This document shows positions 1 to 8,707 of a stretch of DNA of 64,000 bases, one piece after another. Source of the stretch: Bacteroidales bacterium. Its GTDB lineage: Bacteria; Bacteroidota; Bacteroidia; Bacteroidales; UBA932. The translations under genes and the position numbers were made by a program. A model generated the notes under the pieces. The model was not told the DNA's origin. It worked only from the letters and a program-made list of their open reading frames with translations, and did not search any database. The stretch is taken from the NCBI GenBank assembly GCA_017550525.1, contig JAFZOU010000002.1, positions 1-64,000 on the forward strand. Direction: 5' to 3'. Every line of letters begins with the position of its first letter. Position 1 is the first letter of the stretch.

Positions 1-2
1 AT

Positions 3-3000
3 TTCCAGTACGCTGAGGACCAGAAAACCTATGAGGACAGCCAGGAATTCAAGGAGGCCGATACCTACTTTGCCGCCCGTATGGAGGGCAAGGAAGAGGA
101 AACCGGCCTTATCCCGGACAAGAAGCCTGAAGAAGGCGAGACCGGCCACGAAAAATGGCTCCGCAAGAAGGTTGGGGCAGACGTCATGGCGCGCTGCCAC
201 GCCCTTGGCATATCCCCCGCAAGTTATTTTCTGTCGGCCGCATTCCTTACCGTAAGCGCCTTCTCCGGGCAGAAGAAAGTGTTCCTCTGCACCGTTGCCA
301 ACGGCCGCACGGATATGCGCGCATCGGACACCTTCGGCATGTTTGTAAATACCATGCCGCTGGTGGGAGAGATCGGCACCCAGAGGGCCGATGACTTCCT
401 GAAGGAAACCGACGCCGGCTTTTCTGCCACCCTCTCATATCAGAACTATCCCTTTGCCAGGATATCATCGGCCTACGATTTCCATCCGGCAGTGATGCTG
501 GCTTACCAGGTGGGCCTGCTGGAAAAATACAGTGTCAACGGCAAGCCGCTTGAGGACGAACTGATAACTCAGGATACGCCAAAATTCCCCCTGAGCATAT
601 TCATAGAGGGCACGGAGGGGGTCCCGGAACTGGCACTTGCCTACGACGACTCCCTGTACTCCGAGCCCCTTGTGCAAAGTTTTGCAGACTCCCTTGAGAC
701 TGTTTGCCGCGGCCTCCTGAAAGACTGCCCCGTGACAGAGATTCCGTTTGTGGAGGGAGACCGCCTTAAAGAGCTTGACAGCTTCAATGACTACATTCAG
801 GAAGTAGATCTTAAGGAGACTGTTGTTACCCTTTTCCGCAAGCGGGCAAAGGCCACTCCGGATGCCCCTGCGGTGCTGTTTGAAGGCAAAACTATCAGTT
901 ACGGGGAACTTGACCGCTTAACGGATTCCCTGGCCGCAAAGATCATCAGCCTTGGCCTTAAGGATGAGGATGTGGTTTCCGTCCTCATAGGTCGAAACAC
1001 CTGGATGACAAAGGCTTCCCTTGCCGCAATGAAGGCGGGCTGCGCTTATCAACCACTGGATCCTTCCTACCCGCCGGAGCGCCTAAACTTCATGATAAAG
1101 GACTCCTCGGCAAAACTTCTTATTGCCGATAAAGAGCTTCTCCCGCTGGTAGGAGACTACAAGGGGCCCGTCCTTACCACCGCGGAACTTGAGAAGCTGC
1201 CGGACGCGCCCTGCAAAGCAGCGGGCCCTAAGCCGGAGAGCCTCTATATCCTGCTTTACACATCCGGTTCCACAGGTACGCCCAAGGGCGTTATGCTGGA
1301 ACAGCGCAACCTTGTGAATTTCTGTGCCTGGTACAATAATTATTTCAACCTCAAGGCCGGAGACCGCGTTGCGGCCTTTGCCAGCTACGGGTTTGACGCA
1401 AACATGATGGACCAGTACCCCGCCCTCACCTGCGGCGCTTGTGTGTGCATTATCCCGGAGGCTGTCCGTCATGACCTTGGCGCCCTTGACCGTTTCATCA
1501 CGGAAAACGGCGTCACGCACAGTTTCATGACCACCCAGGTGGGCGTTATGTACGCAAGGAACTACCCTGAAAACAAGTCCCTGAGGCACCTTTCCGTAGG
1601 CGGAGAAAAACTGGTTTCCATGCCGCCGCCCTCCTACGCGTTCTACAACGGTTACGGCCCTACAGAGTGTACCATCTTCTCCACCATTTTCCACGTTTTG
1701 GAAAAGGAGGACAACATTCCTATCGGCCATCCGCTCAGTAACGTTCAGCTTTATGTTGCCGATTCCCAGATGCGCCGCCTTCCCGTTGGTGCAGCCGGAG
1801 AACTGCTAATAGGCGGCGCCGGAGTGGGCCGTGGATATCTTAACAACCCGGAAAAGACAGCCCAGAGCTTCATAGAAAACCCGTTCCAGCCCGGTGTAAG
1901 GCTGTACCGCTCCGGCGACATAGTGCGTTACAGGCCGGATGGAAACATTGAATTCGTGGGCCGCCGCGACGGCCAGGTGAAGATCCGCGGCTTCCGCATA
2001 GAACTTAAGGAAGTAGAGGCCGTAATCCGGGAAATCCCGGGCGTGAAAGACGTCACCGTACAGGCGTTTGACGCCCCTTCCGGCGGCAAATTCCTGGCGG
2101 CATATATAGTGGCCGATGGAACCTTTGACACCAAGGCTGCGGCAGACTATATCCGTGAGCGCAAACCTCCGTACATGGTCCCCGCTTCATGGATGCAGCT
2201 TGACAAGATTCCTCTCAACGTAAACCAGAAGGTCGACCGCAAGGCCCTGCCGCCGGCAACGCCAAGCGCCATGGACGACTACGTTGCTCCCGTTGGCGAG
2301 ACAGAAAAGACCCTGTGCTCCATTTTTGCCGATGTCCTTGGCGTGGAAAAGGTGGGCGCCACAGACTCTTTCTTCGACCTTGGCGGCAGCTCCCTTATGG
2401 TCACCAACGTAATGGTGAACGCCGAAAAGAAAGGCCTTCGCTTTGCCTATTCCGACGTTTTCTCCCATCCATCGGCCCGTGCCCTTGCAAAATTCCTGGG
2501 CGGAGACGAGACCCCGGCGGGGCAGGACAGCAATATAACGGAATACGACTATTCCGCAATTGACGCCCTCCTGAGGAAGAACAGCCTTGAATCCTTTGTC
2601 GCAGGGAAACGAATTACCCTTGGCAAGAATATCCTCCTTACCGGCGCAACCGGATTCCTTGGGATACACGTCCTTAAAGAACTTATTGAAAGCACCGGCC
2701 CGGATACCACAATATGGTGTCTCCTGCGCTCTAAAGGAGAAATCACGCCCCAGCGCCGCCTGAGGGAAATGCTGGTCTACTACTTTGAAAAGGACTACCG
2801 GAAACTGCTTGGCACCCGCATCCTGGCCGTGGAAGGCGACATAACAAAGCCGGAAAGCCTGAACGCCCTGAAGGATATCGACATGGTGTTTAACTGCGCC
2901 GCAAACGTCAAGCACTTCTCAAAGGGAACGGATATAGAGGATATAAACTACGGCGGAGTAAAGAACCTTGTGGCTTTCTGTGAAGGGAGTGGAGCATATC

Positions 3001-3719
3001 TGGTGCACGTTTCAACTGAAAGCGTGGGCGGCCTTACTCCCGGAAAGGTCCCCGCAACGCTCACGGAGCAGACCCTCTTCTTCGGGCAGCTCACAGACAA
3101 CCAGTACGTCCATTCAAAGTTCCTGGCCGAGCGCCATATCCTGGAGCATATGGTGGAAGGGACGCTGAAGGCTAAGATCCTCCGCGCCGGCAACCTTAGC
3201 CCCCGCGCCCAGGACGGGGAATTCCAGGTGAATATGAACGCCAACGCCTCCATGGGCCGATTAAAGGCCTTCAAGATGCTTGGCGCCTGCCCTTACAGGC
3301 TCCTTGAAGAGAACCTGGAGTTCACGCCTATCGATGAAGCGGCCCACGCAATGGTGCTTCTTGCCGGAACGCCCCTTGAAAACTGCGTATTCAACGTTTC
3401 CAATGACCATCTCATCCCCATGGAGGACATCCTTTCCCGCCTGAAGATAATAGACGGAAGGCCCCTTGAATATGTGGAAATGCCTGAGTTCCTCAGACTT
3501 ATGGAAAAAGCCAATGCAGACCCCGTAAAGGCAAGGATACTGGCACCGCTGGTGGCTTACGAGCAGTCTGCCGCAGAGCAGGAAGGTGTAGAGACAAGGT
3601 CCTCCACAACGTTCACTATGCAGGTTCTCCACCGCCTTGGCTTCCGCTGGGACCACACTTCAAGCCTCTACCTTGATATGATATTTGAAATGCTGCGTAC
3701 CCTCCAGTATTTTGATTAA
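3..3719 (+). CDS. Nonribosomal peptide synthetase, C-terminal part (C-A-T-reductase), 5' end outside window
   Basis: The reading frame is open to the first complete codon at base 3, so the gene starts upstream; 1238 residues are visible. In order: the C-terminal half of a condensation domain (about residues 1-240), an adenylation domain (about 270-760), a carrier domain (about 775-850) and a thioester reductase domain (about 880-1238). Adenylation motifs seen are YTSGSTGTPKG, YNGYGPTE, YRSGDIVRYRPDG, GRRDGQVKIRGFRIE and the Lys of NQKVDRKALP. The carrier motif is FFDLGGSSLM (phosphopantetheine Ser). The reductase has the Rossmann motif TGATGFLG and a YVHSK catalytic pair. Such domains release the peptide as an aldehyde or alcohol using NAD(P)H. 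All core motifs look intact, so it should be active. A hand alignment to GrsA gives a specificity code near D-A-M-F-S-G-G-I-F-K; I assign no substrate. No tailoring gene follows it. Confidence 0.93.
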   Translation, partial: FQYAEDQKTYEDSQEFKEADTYFAARMEGKEEETGLIPDKKPEEGETGHEKWLRKKVGADVMARCHALGISPASYFLSAAFLTVSAFSGQKKVFLCTVANGRTDMRASDTFGMFVNTMPLVGEIGTQRADDFLKETDAGFSATLSYQNYPFARISSAYDFHPAVMLAYQVGLLEKYSVNGKPLEDELITQDTPKFPLSIFIEGTEGVPELALAYDDSLYSEPLVQSFADSLETVCRGLLKDCPVTEIPFVEGDRLKELDSFNDYIQEVDLKETVVTLFRKRAKATPDAPAVLFEGKTISYGELDRLTDSLAAKIISLGLKDEDVVSVLIGRNTWMTKASLAAMKAGCAYQPLDPSYPPERLNFMIKDSSAKLLIADKELLPLVGDYKGPVLTTAELEKLPDAPCKAAGPKPESLYILLYTSGSTGTPKGVMLEQRNLVNFCAWYNNYFNLKAGDRVAAFASYGFDANMMDQYPALTCGACVCIIPEAVRHDLGALDRFITENGVTHSFMTTQVGVMYARNYPENKSLRHLSVGGEKLVSMPPPSYAFYNGYGPTECTIFSTIFHVLEKEDNIPIGHPLSNVQLYVADSQMRRLPVGAAGELLIGGAGVGRGYLNNPEKTAQSFIENPFQPGVRLYRSGDIVRYRPDGNIEFVGRRDGQVKIRGFRIELKEVEAVIREIPGVKDVTVQAFDAPSGGKFLAAYIVADGTFDTKAAADYIRERKPPYMVPASWMQLDKIPLNVNQKVDRKALPPATPSAMDDYVAPVGETEKTLCSIFADVLGVEKVGATDSFFDLGGSSLMVTNVMVNAEKKGLRFAYSDVFSHPSARALAKFLGGDETPAGQDSNITEYDYSAIDALLRKNSLESFVAGKRITLGKNILLTGATGFLGIHVLKELIESTGPDTTIWCLLRSKGEITPQRRLREMLVYYFEKDYRKLLGTRILAVEGDITKPESLNALKDIDMVFNCAANVKHFSKGTDIEDINYGGVKNLVAFCEGSGAYLVHVSTESVGGLTPGKVPATLTEQTLFFGQLTDNQYVHSKFLAERHILEHMVEGTLKAKILRAGNLSPRAQDGEFQVNMNANASMGRLKAFKMLGACPYRLLEENLEFTPIDEAAHAMVLLAGTPLENCVFNVSNDHLIPMEDILSRLKIIDGRPLEYVEMPEFLRLMEKANADPVKARILAPLVAYEQSAAEQEGVETRSSTTFTMQVLHRLGFRWDHTSSLYLDMIFEMLRTLQYFD

Positions 3720-3721
3720 GG

Positions 3722-3805
3722 AGATCCTTCGTCGCTTCTCTCCTCAGGATGACAATTGTCATTCTGAGCGAATAATCCTGTCATTCTGAGCGAAGCGAAG
3801 AATCT
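3722..3805. repeat. Cluster of dispersed GTCATYCTGAGCG repeats
   Basis: Three copies of one dispersed repeat lie between the NRPS stop and hflX: an inverted copy (3722-3754), a short direct copy (3757-3770) and a full direct copy (3779-3805) containing TGTCATTCTGAGCGAAGCGA. The inverted and direct copies meet in the palindrome ATGACAATTGTCAT, so the transcript could fold into a hairpin and might end NRPS transcription. A related copy lies inside the glycosyltransferase gene at 41529-41555. Confidence 0.8.
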
Positions 3806-3809
3806 TTTG

Positions 3810-3817
3810 TATCTTTG
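3810..3817 (+). promoter_or_regulatory. Bacteroidetes -7 promoter element for hflX
   Basis: TATCTTTG matches TAnnTTTG and ends only 6 bases before the hflX ATG at 3824, so transcription should start at or next to the start codon. No clear -33 element is seen. Confidence 0.55.
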
Positions 3818-3823
3818 TAAAAT

Positions 3824-5008
3824 ATGAGTGAATTCAAGACAAATAAGGCAGTATTTGTAGGCGTCATCCTGGAAAAGGGCGGCGAAAGAAAGGTGAAGGA
3901 ATACCTGGACGAGTTAGCGTTCCTGGCGGAAACCGCCGGAGCTATCCCGGACAAGATGTTCACCCAGAGGCTGGATAGGCCGGACAAGGCAACTTATATC
4001 GGCCCTGGAAAACTGGAGGAGATAAAGGAGTACTGCCTGGATAATGAGATAGAGTACGTCATCTTTGACGACGAACTCACCGGTATGCAGCAGCGTAACA
4101 TTGAGAAGATAATCGCTTGCTCCGATGTCATAGACCGTACCAGCCTTATCCTTGAAATCTTTGCCCAGAGGGCCAAGACCTCCTACGCCAAGATGCAGGT
4201 GGAACTGGCCCATTACAACTATATGCTTCCCCGCCTTGCGGGCATGTGGACCCACCTTGAGCGCCAGAGGGGCGGTATGGGAACCCGCGGCGGTATGGGT
4301 GAAACCCAGATAGAGATAGACCGCCGTATTGTAAAGCAGCGTATCTCCAAACTCAAGGAAGACCTGAAGAAAGTGGACAGGCAAATGGCCACGCAAAGGG
4401 GTAACAGAGGCTCTCTGGTACGTTTAGCCCTTGTGGGGTATACCAATGTAGGGAAAAGTACCCTGATGAATCTACTAGCCAAATCTGACGTGTTTGCGGA
4501 GAATAAGCTTTTTGCCACCCTGGACACAACCGTAAGGAAGGTTGTGATAGAGAACGTTCCCTTCCTCCTGAGTGACACCGTAGGGTTCATCCGTAAGCTC
4601 CCCACCCAGCGTGTGGAGGCCTTCAAGAGCACCCTGGATGAGGTAAGGGAGGCCGATGTCCTTGTACACGTGGTGGATATCTCCCACCCTGACTTTGAGG
4701 AGCAGATGGAGGTTGTGGAAAAGACCCTCCAGGATATCGGCGCCTCAAACAAGCCATGCTACGTTGTATTCAACAAGGTGGACGCCTACACCTATGAGCC
4801 CTATGACGAATTCTCCCTGGAGCCCAAGCAGCCCGCAAACCGCACCCTTGAAGAACTCAAGCACAGCTGGATTGCAGAGGAAAAAACTCCATGTATCTTC
4901 ATATCGGCCAAGGAGAAGATAGGCATAGAAAAACTCCGCAACGACCTTTATAAAATCGTTGCGGAGATTCATGCAGGAAGATATCCTTTCAATAACTTCC
5001 TTTGGTAA
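3824..5008 (+). CDS. hflX: GTPase HflX
   Basis: A 394-residue ribosome-associated GTPase of the Obg/HflX superfamily. In other bacteria HflX binds the 50S subunit and splits stalled or heat-stressed ribosomes. The N-terminal HflX domain has the glycine-rich segment RGGMGTRGGMGETQIE (about 150-165). It is followed by a coiled-coil linker and a G domain: G1 GYTNVGKST (about 204-212), G3 DTVGF and G4 NKVD. Length and order are typical. It is a single gene with its own promoter element directly upstream, and a strong hairpin follows 5 bases after the stop. The Bacteroidales homologue is usually also called hflX. Confidence 0.95.
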   Translation: MSEFKTNKAVFVGVILEKGGERKVKEYLDELAFLAETAGAIPDKMFTQRLDRPDKATYIGPGKLEEIKEYCLDNEIEYVIFDDELTGMQQRNIEKIIACSDVIDRTSLILEIFAQRAKTSYAKMQVELAHYNYMLPRLAGMWTHLERQRGGMGTRGGMGETQIEIDRRIVKQRISKLKEDLKKVDRQMATQRGNRGSLVRLALVGYTNVGKSTLMNLLAKSDVFAENKLFATLDTTVRKVVIENVPFLLSDTVGFIRKLPTQRVEAFKSTLDEVREADVLVHVVDISHPDFEEQMEVVEKTLQDIGASNKPCYVVFNKVDAYTYEPYDEFSLEPKQPANRTLEELKHSWIAEEKTPCIFISAKEKIGIEKLRNDLYKIVAEIHAGRYPFNNFLW

Positions 5009-5012
5009 TAAA

Positions 5013-5044
5013 AAAGAGACCGGCTCGGTTGGGCCGGTCTCTTT
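5013..5044. terminator. Bidirectional terminator between hflX and the convergent lipoprotein gene
   Basis: A 12-bp perfect stem (AAAGAGACCGGC with GCCGGTCTCTTT) around an 8-base loop, with A- and T-rich flanks. It lies between two genes that converge (stops at 5008 and 5063), so it can serve both. Confidence 0.85.
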
Positions 5045-5062
5045 CTTATAGCTCGTCAAAAA

Positions 5063-6988
5063 TTATTTTGACATCGGGGTAAACACCTGATTGTTAACTG
5101 ATTTTGCAGTGTGTTTCTCAACTTTAGGATTTGCCCTGAATAGGTTCTTTACCCGTGCAGGAGCGGAAAGAGGAACATCTACAATATCGGGATCTACCAA
5201 CAGGATATAATTCATGCAGGTAAACCAACCAGCGCAATTACCGCCTTTATATCCTGCAAACCAAATTTGAGTAAAGTTAACAGAATCTTCGGCGGAGACA
5301 AGTGCGATGATTCCGTCTGCAACATATGCTCCACACATTACATAATCATCAGTGGCTATAACTTCTGAGTCATCTGAAGCATATGTAGGAATGATGTCAT
5401 AACCAGAAACCTGACCGACAACCTCGTTCTCAAGTGTATACAGAGTACCTTTATAGTATTCCATATAAAGGTCGTCAGAGAAACCATAATAATCTCCGCC
5501 ACCATATGAGAAGCCGTGAGCAAGGATTCTATCAGAATCATCAGCTATGTCTTCAGCCTCTTCAAAAGTAATATATGAATAAGCCTCGCGGTCAACGGGA
5601 CCATGCTCGTCATCGGTTGCGAATGCTACCCACGTCTTACCAAGAAGATCTGCCTTGCTAATTCCATCTACAAAGTCAGAAGAAGAGTATTCAAGCTGTA
5701 AAGGACTAAGGTTTCCATATACAAAACCTTCGCTCTGAACAAACTTTACTTCAGCGCCCTCCTCAGAGATAGGAACAGCAACCACTGAATATTTTCCGGG
5801 TTCGGATCCTTCAGGAATGGGAACCTTGACAACACCGGGAGCAGAGACTACGATAACGTTTTCGTCTTCTTTCTCAATAAGCTCGAATGCAGGTGAAGGA
5901 TCATCTGCTCCGGGGATGACAGCAAGTGCCACCTCTGTTACATCGGCACCATCAAAGGCGAGATTGACCATTGCGGCGTCAGGAGTTCCTGTCTTGGAGA
6001 TCACACCTTCAAAAGTGAAGCTTATGGAATAATCGGCAACAACGACACCGGGGAATGTGATGGTAATCATATCATCAACCTGGGTCTTGTTGAATCCGCC
6101 AAGTCCATCAATGTAATAGTACGGTGCCCACTGGATCTGTGCAGGAAGACCATTCTCCTGATAGCTAAGAACCTTATTGAAGGTCCATTTGTCTTCCGTA
6201 CGCAGACTGCTGAATGCAGCAGGGTGGTCAATTTCCATAGCTCCTTCGTTACTTCCGTCGTTGTAGTAATAACCTACAAGGTCGTAATTGAAGTATACTA
6301 GATCGTCCATTGACACTGTAACGCCGGCAAATTCCTGACCCTTCTTCAGAAGACGGAAATCAAAGAATTCTGCGGGTTCGCCGCCAAGCTTGATATAACC
6401 GTTGGTGGTGCACTCAGGGGCGTTTCCATAAGGATCAACCAGCCTGAAAGCGTCAGGATCAAGGTCGCTCTGGAGAATCTCTACGGGAAGAGCGGTCTCC
6501 CAACCCCAGAACTTGTCAATGAAAGTTCCTTTACCAAGGCTGGTCCAAGGCTCAGGAAGATTGATTTCAATATGGAGCGCAGATGCGCCATAAGGGGTGG
6601 TCTCCTCCTGGATAGCAAGGTCAAGGCCGTACAGGTCTCCGTAATTGTACTTTGACATGTCAATAGGTAAAGATACCTTGCTTTCCTTCTCACCGGCCTT
6701 GAACTCAGCGGTAACATTGGATTTACCCTCTGCAAAAACGGTCTTGGATGTATCAGTGACAGCAATCTTTGCCGTTGAGGCGGCATCCTTTGCCATACGG
6801 CTGATTGTAATATCAAGGGCAGTAAGGTCTGCGGACAGCTTATAGCTCTTCTCCACAGATGAAGGGAAGAAATACTGAGCTCCTGAAACAGGTTCTGCCG
6901 GCTGATATGTATCGGCCTCTTTCTTCTGGCAGGAAATAGCCAGAAGTGCTGCAGCCGCTACGAATAAATATATAAAGTTCTTTCTCAT
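5063..6988 (-). CDS. SusCD-associated surface lipoprotein, function unknown
   Basis: About 641 residues. The chosen start is the MRKNF methionine; two more Met codons lie just upstream, up to 6997. An N-terminal hydrophobic stretch ends in the lipobox AAALLAISC, so the mature protein should be a lipoprotein. The rest is rich in Asp, Tyr and Gly, with segments such as EPWTSLGKG and FWGWE that resemble other Bacteroidales lipoproteins encoded after SusD. No catalytic motif was recognised. It is the last gene of the SusC-SusD operon, 18 bases after the susD stop, so it may be an accessory glycan- or ligand-binding surface protein (SusE/F position). That role is inferred only from position and signal. 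Confidence 0.75.
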   Translation of the reverse strand: MRKNFIYLFVAAAALLAISCQKKEADTYQPAEPVSGAQYFFPSSVEKSYKLSADLTALDITISRMAKDAASTAKIAVTDTSKTVFAEGKSNVTAEFKAGEKESKVSLPIDMSKYNYGDLYGLDLAIQEETTPYGASALHIEINLPEPWTSLGKGTFIDKFWGWETALPVEILQSDLDPDAFRLVDPYGNAPECTTNGYIKLGGEPAEFFDFRLLKKGQEFAGVTVSMDDLVYFNYDLVGYYYNDGSNEGAMEIDHPAAFSSLRTEDKWTFNKVLSYQENGLPAQIQWAPYYYIDGLGGFNKTQVDDMITITFPGVVVADYSISFTFEGVISKTGTPDAAMVNLAFDGADVTEVALAVIPGADDPSPAFELIEKEDENVIVVSAPGVVKVPIPEGSEPGKYSVVAVPISEEGAEVKFVQSEGFVYGNLSPLQLEYSSSDFVDGISKADLLGKTWVAFATDDEHGPVDREAYSYITFEEAEDIADDSDRILAHGFSYGGGDYYGFSDDLYMEYYKGTLYTLENEVVGQVSGYDIIPTYASDDSEVIATDDYVMCGAYVADGIIALVSAEDSVNFTQIWFAGYKGGNCAGWFTCMNYILLVDPDIVDVPLSAPARVKNLFRANPKVEKHTAKSVNNQVFTPMSK

Positions 6989-7006
6989 AATCATCATCTA
7001 AATTAA

Positions 7007-8692
7007 TTAAAACGATGTCGCAATAGGAGAATCTCCAGTCGGAGGAATAGGTTCAGGATTGTTAGTGCAGGCTGAGTTATAGTTGGTCTCGGTCTGAACA
7101 ATGCAGGAATTCATCCATGTAGGAGTTGTATCCATGTTCCAACGATACTCGGCGGCATGGTTGGTTCCGGCATAATTGCGGATGATACCCTTCTGCAGAC
7201 GCTTGATGTCGAAGGTAGCAAAACCTTCTCCCCAGAATTCCACACGACGCTGCCACCAAATCTCATTGATGAATGCTGATGTGGTCTTGTTGCCATAGGC
7301 CTCATTGTGAGTACCATAGACATAGGAGGCATCACGAGTCTTGGCGAAAGTGGTCAGGAGGGCAATACCATCGGCCTCTTTCAGACGGCCTGCGGCCTCT
7401 GCCTCGATGAGATACATTTCCTCAACGCGCATCAGAGGAACAGCTACTACAAAGCCGATGTACTGGTTGTCACGTCCGGCATCTCCACCGGCGGTACGGA
7501 ACTTAAGTTCAAGGCCACCTACTTTGTTGTAGTCTTCTGTGACGGTACCTGTGTTCAAAATCCAGTCACCATGTCCAGCTGCAGAATAGGGATTCAGCGC
7601 AGCAATCTTGGCGTCGTCATCCGGAAGGTCGTCAATGGCAAAGTCCACATAGCACTTCTTACGGAAGTCGGTTGCAGGGATGGTCTCATACAGGTGACGG
7701 TCAATCAGGAACGGCTGTCCATAGTTGGCAGCATATCCGCAACCGGAAACAGTAGGATTGATTTCGATGCACATCATTGAGCCCCAGCTGGAGTCTGCAT
7801 CGTTGATCAGAATCACGGGGTCATCGGACTTATATGTCAGACCGAACATCCAGGAACTGTTAGGTGTGTTGAAACCAGTGTCGGGGTTGGTATAGGCGTC
7901 TTCATCCATGATGGTGTATCCGGCTTGAGCCTTCTTGGCGTAAGTAACGGCATTTTCCCATGCACCAGTCTCAAGATAAGCACGGGCCTTAAGGCCGAAC
8001 ACAACAGACTGGTCCATCACATAAACACCGGTACGTGCATAACCATCCAGCAACTCCTCAGCTTTATCAAGGTCTGAGAGTATGAACTCCCACATCTTTT
8101 CATTGGTAGCACGGGGATTGTTTGTAAGGGTAGAAACATCGGATGTCTCGTTCACAATAGGAACAGTCACCGCATTCTTGTCCACAGTATAGGGCTTGGG
8201 AGCGAACATACGGGCAAGATCCATGTAAAACATGGCGCGCATGGCATAGGCTTGTCCTGCACCAGGTTTCTTGCTGTCTTCGGGCTCTGGGCCGGCAAGA
8301 TTGATCACATCATTACAACCCTTAATCCAACCATAGTAATATGTCCATGGTACCTGTGAAATAGCGGTAGTGGGGCCTAAAGTGCGGATAGAATACCAGT
8401 AGGTATACCAGTTCTGATAAGGATATACAATATCCTGACCCATAAGGTCACGCTGCAGGAAGAAGGCAGGATAACCAAAGTCAAAAGGATATTTATTGTC
8501 TGCTCCTCCATATGTGAAATCACCGGCAAGGGTAGAAGTAAGGGCATCTACAAAAAGATTGAATGAACCAGGTGCATTGGATACCTGATCATTAGTAGCA
8601 TAAGAGGTCTGAGGGGTGAATTCCTTGATGCAAGCGGTAAAAGCCAATAATGCGATTACGGATGCCAGACTTATTTTAACAATATTTTTCAT
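7007..8692 (-). CDS. SusD/RagB family nutrient-binding lipoprotein
   Basis: 561 residues. The lipobox LLAFTAC follows a short signal. SusD-type helices are visible: WTYYYGWIKGCNDVINLAG near the N-terminus, GQAYAMRAMFYMDLARMF (TPR-like core), MRVEEMYLIEAEAAGR, and the C-terminal WWQRRVEFWGEGFATFDIKR, the usual 'R..E..GE..R..D..R' segment. SusD proteins sit on the outer membrane as a lid over a SusC channel and capture glycans or peptides. The start at 8692 rather than 8698 is preferred because AGGAGG is 8 bases upstream of the former and only 2 from the latter. It lies between susC and the third lipoprotein, all co-directional. Confidence 0.93.
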   Translation of the reverse strand: MKNIVKISLASVIALLAFTACIKEFTPQTSYATNDQVSNAPGSFNLFVDALTSTLAGDFTYGGADNKYPFDFGYPAFFLQRDLMGQDIVYPYQNWYTYWYSIRTLGPTTAISQVPWTYYYGWIKGCNDVINLAGPEPEDSKKPGAGQAYAMRAMFYMDLARMFAPKPYTVDKNAVTVPIVNETSDVSTLTNNPRATNEKMWEFILSDLDKAEELLDGYARTGVYVMDQSVVFGLKARAYLETGAWENAVTYAKKAQAGYTIMDEDAYTNPDTGFNTPNSSWMFGLTYKSDDPVILINDADSSWGSMMCIEINPTVSGCGYAANYGQPFLIDRHLYETIPATDFRKKCYVDFAIDDLPDDDAKIAALNPYSAAGHGDWILNTGTVTEDYNKVGGLELKFRTAGGDAGRDNQYIGFVVAVPLMRVEEMYLIEAEAAGRLKEADGIALLTTFAKTRDASYVYGTHNEAYGNKTTSAFINEIWWQRRVEFWGEGFATFDIKRLQKGIIRNYAGTNHAAEYRWNMDTTPTWMNSCIVQTETNYNSACTNNPEPIPPTGDSPIATSF

Positions 8693-8700
8693 ATTCATCT

Positions 8701-8706
8701 CCTCCT
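8701..8706 (-). promoter_or_regulatory. Strong Shine-Dalgarno for susD
   Basis: AGGAGG 8 bases before the ATG at 8692. Strong Shine-Dalgarno sites are uncommon in Bacteroidetes; here the site decides between two in-frame Met codons. Confidence 0.6.
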
Positions 8707-8707
8707 T

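Noticed and set aside
1083-1730. Long ORF on the minus strand inside the NRPS gene
   Set aside because: It lies wholly opposite well-supported adenylation-domain motifs and has no recognisable domain; it is a codon-bias shadow.
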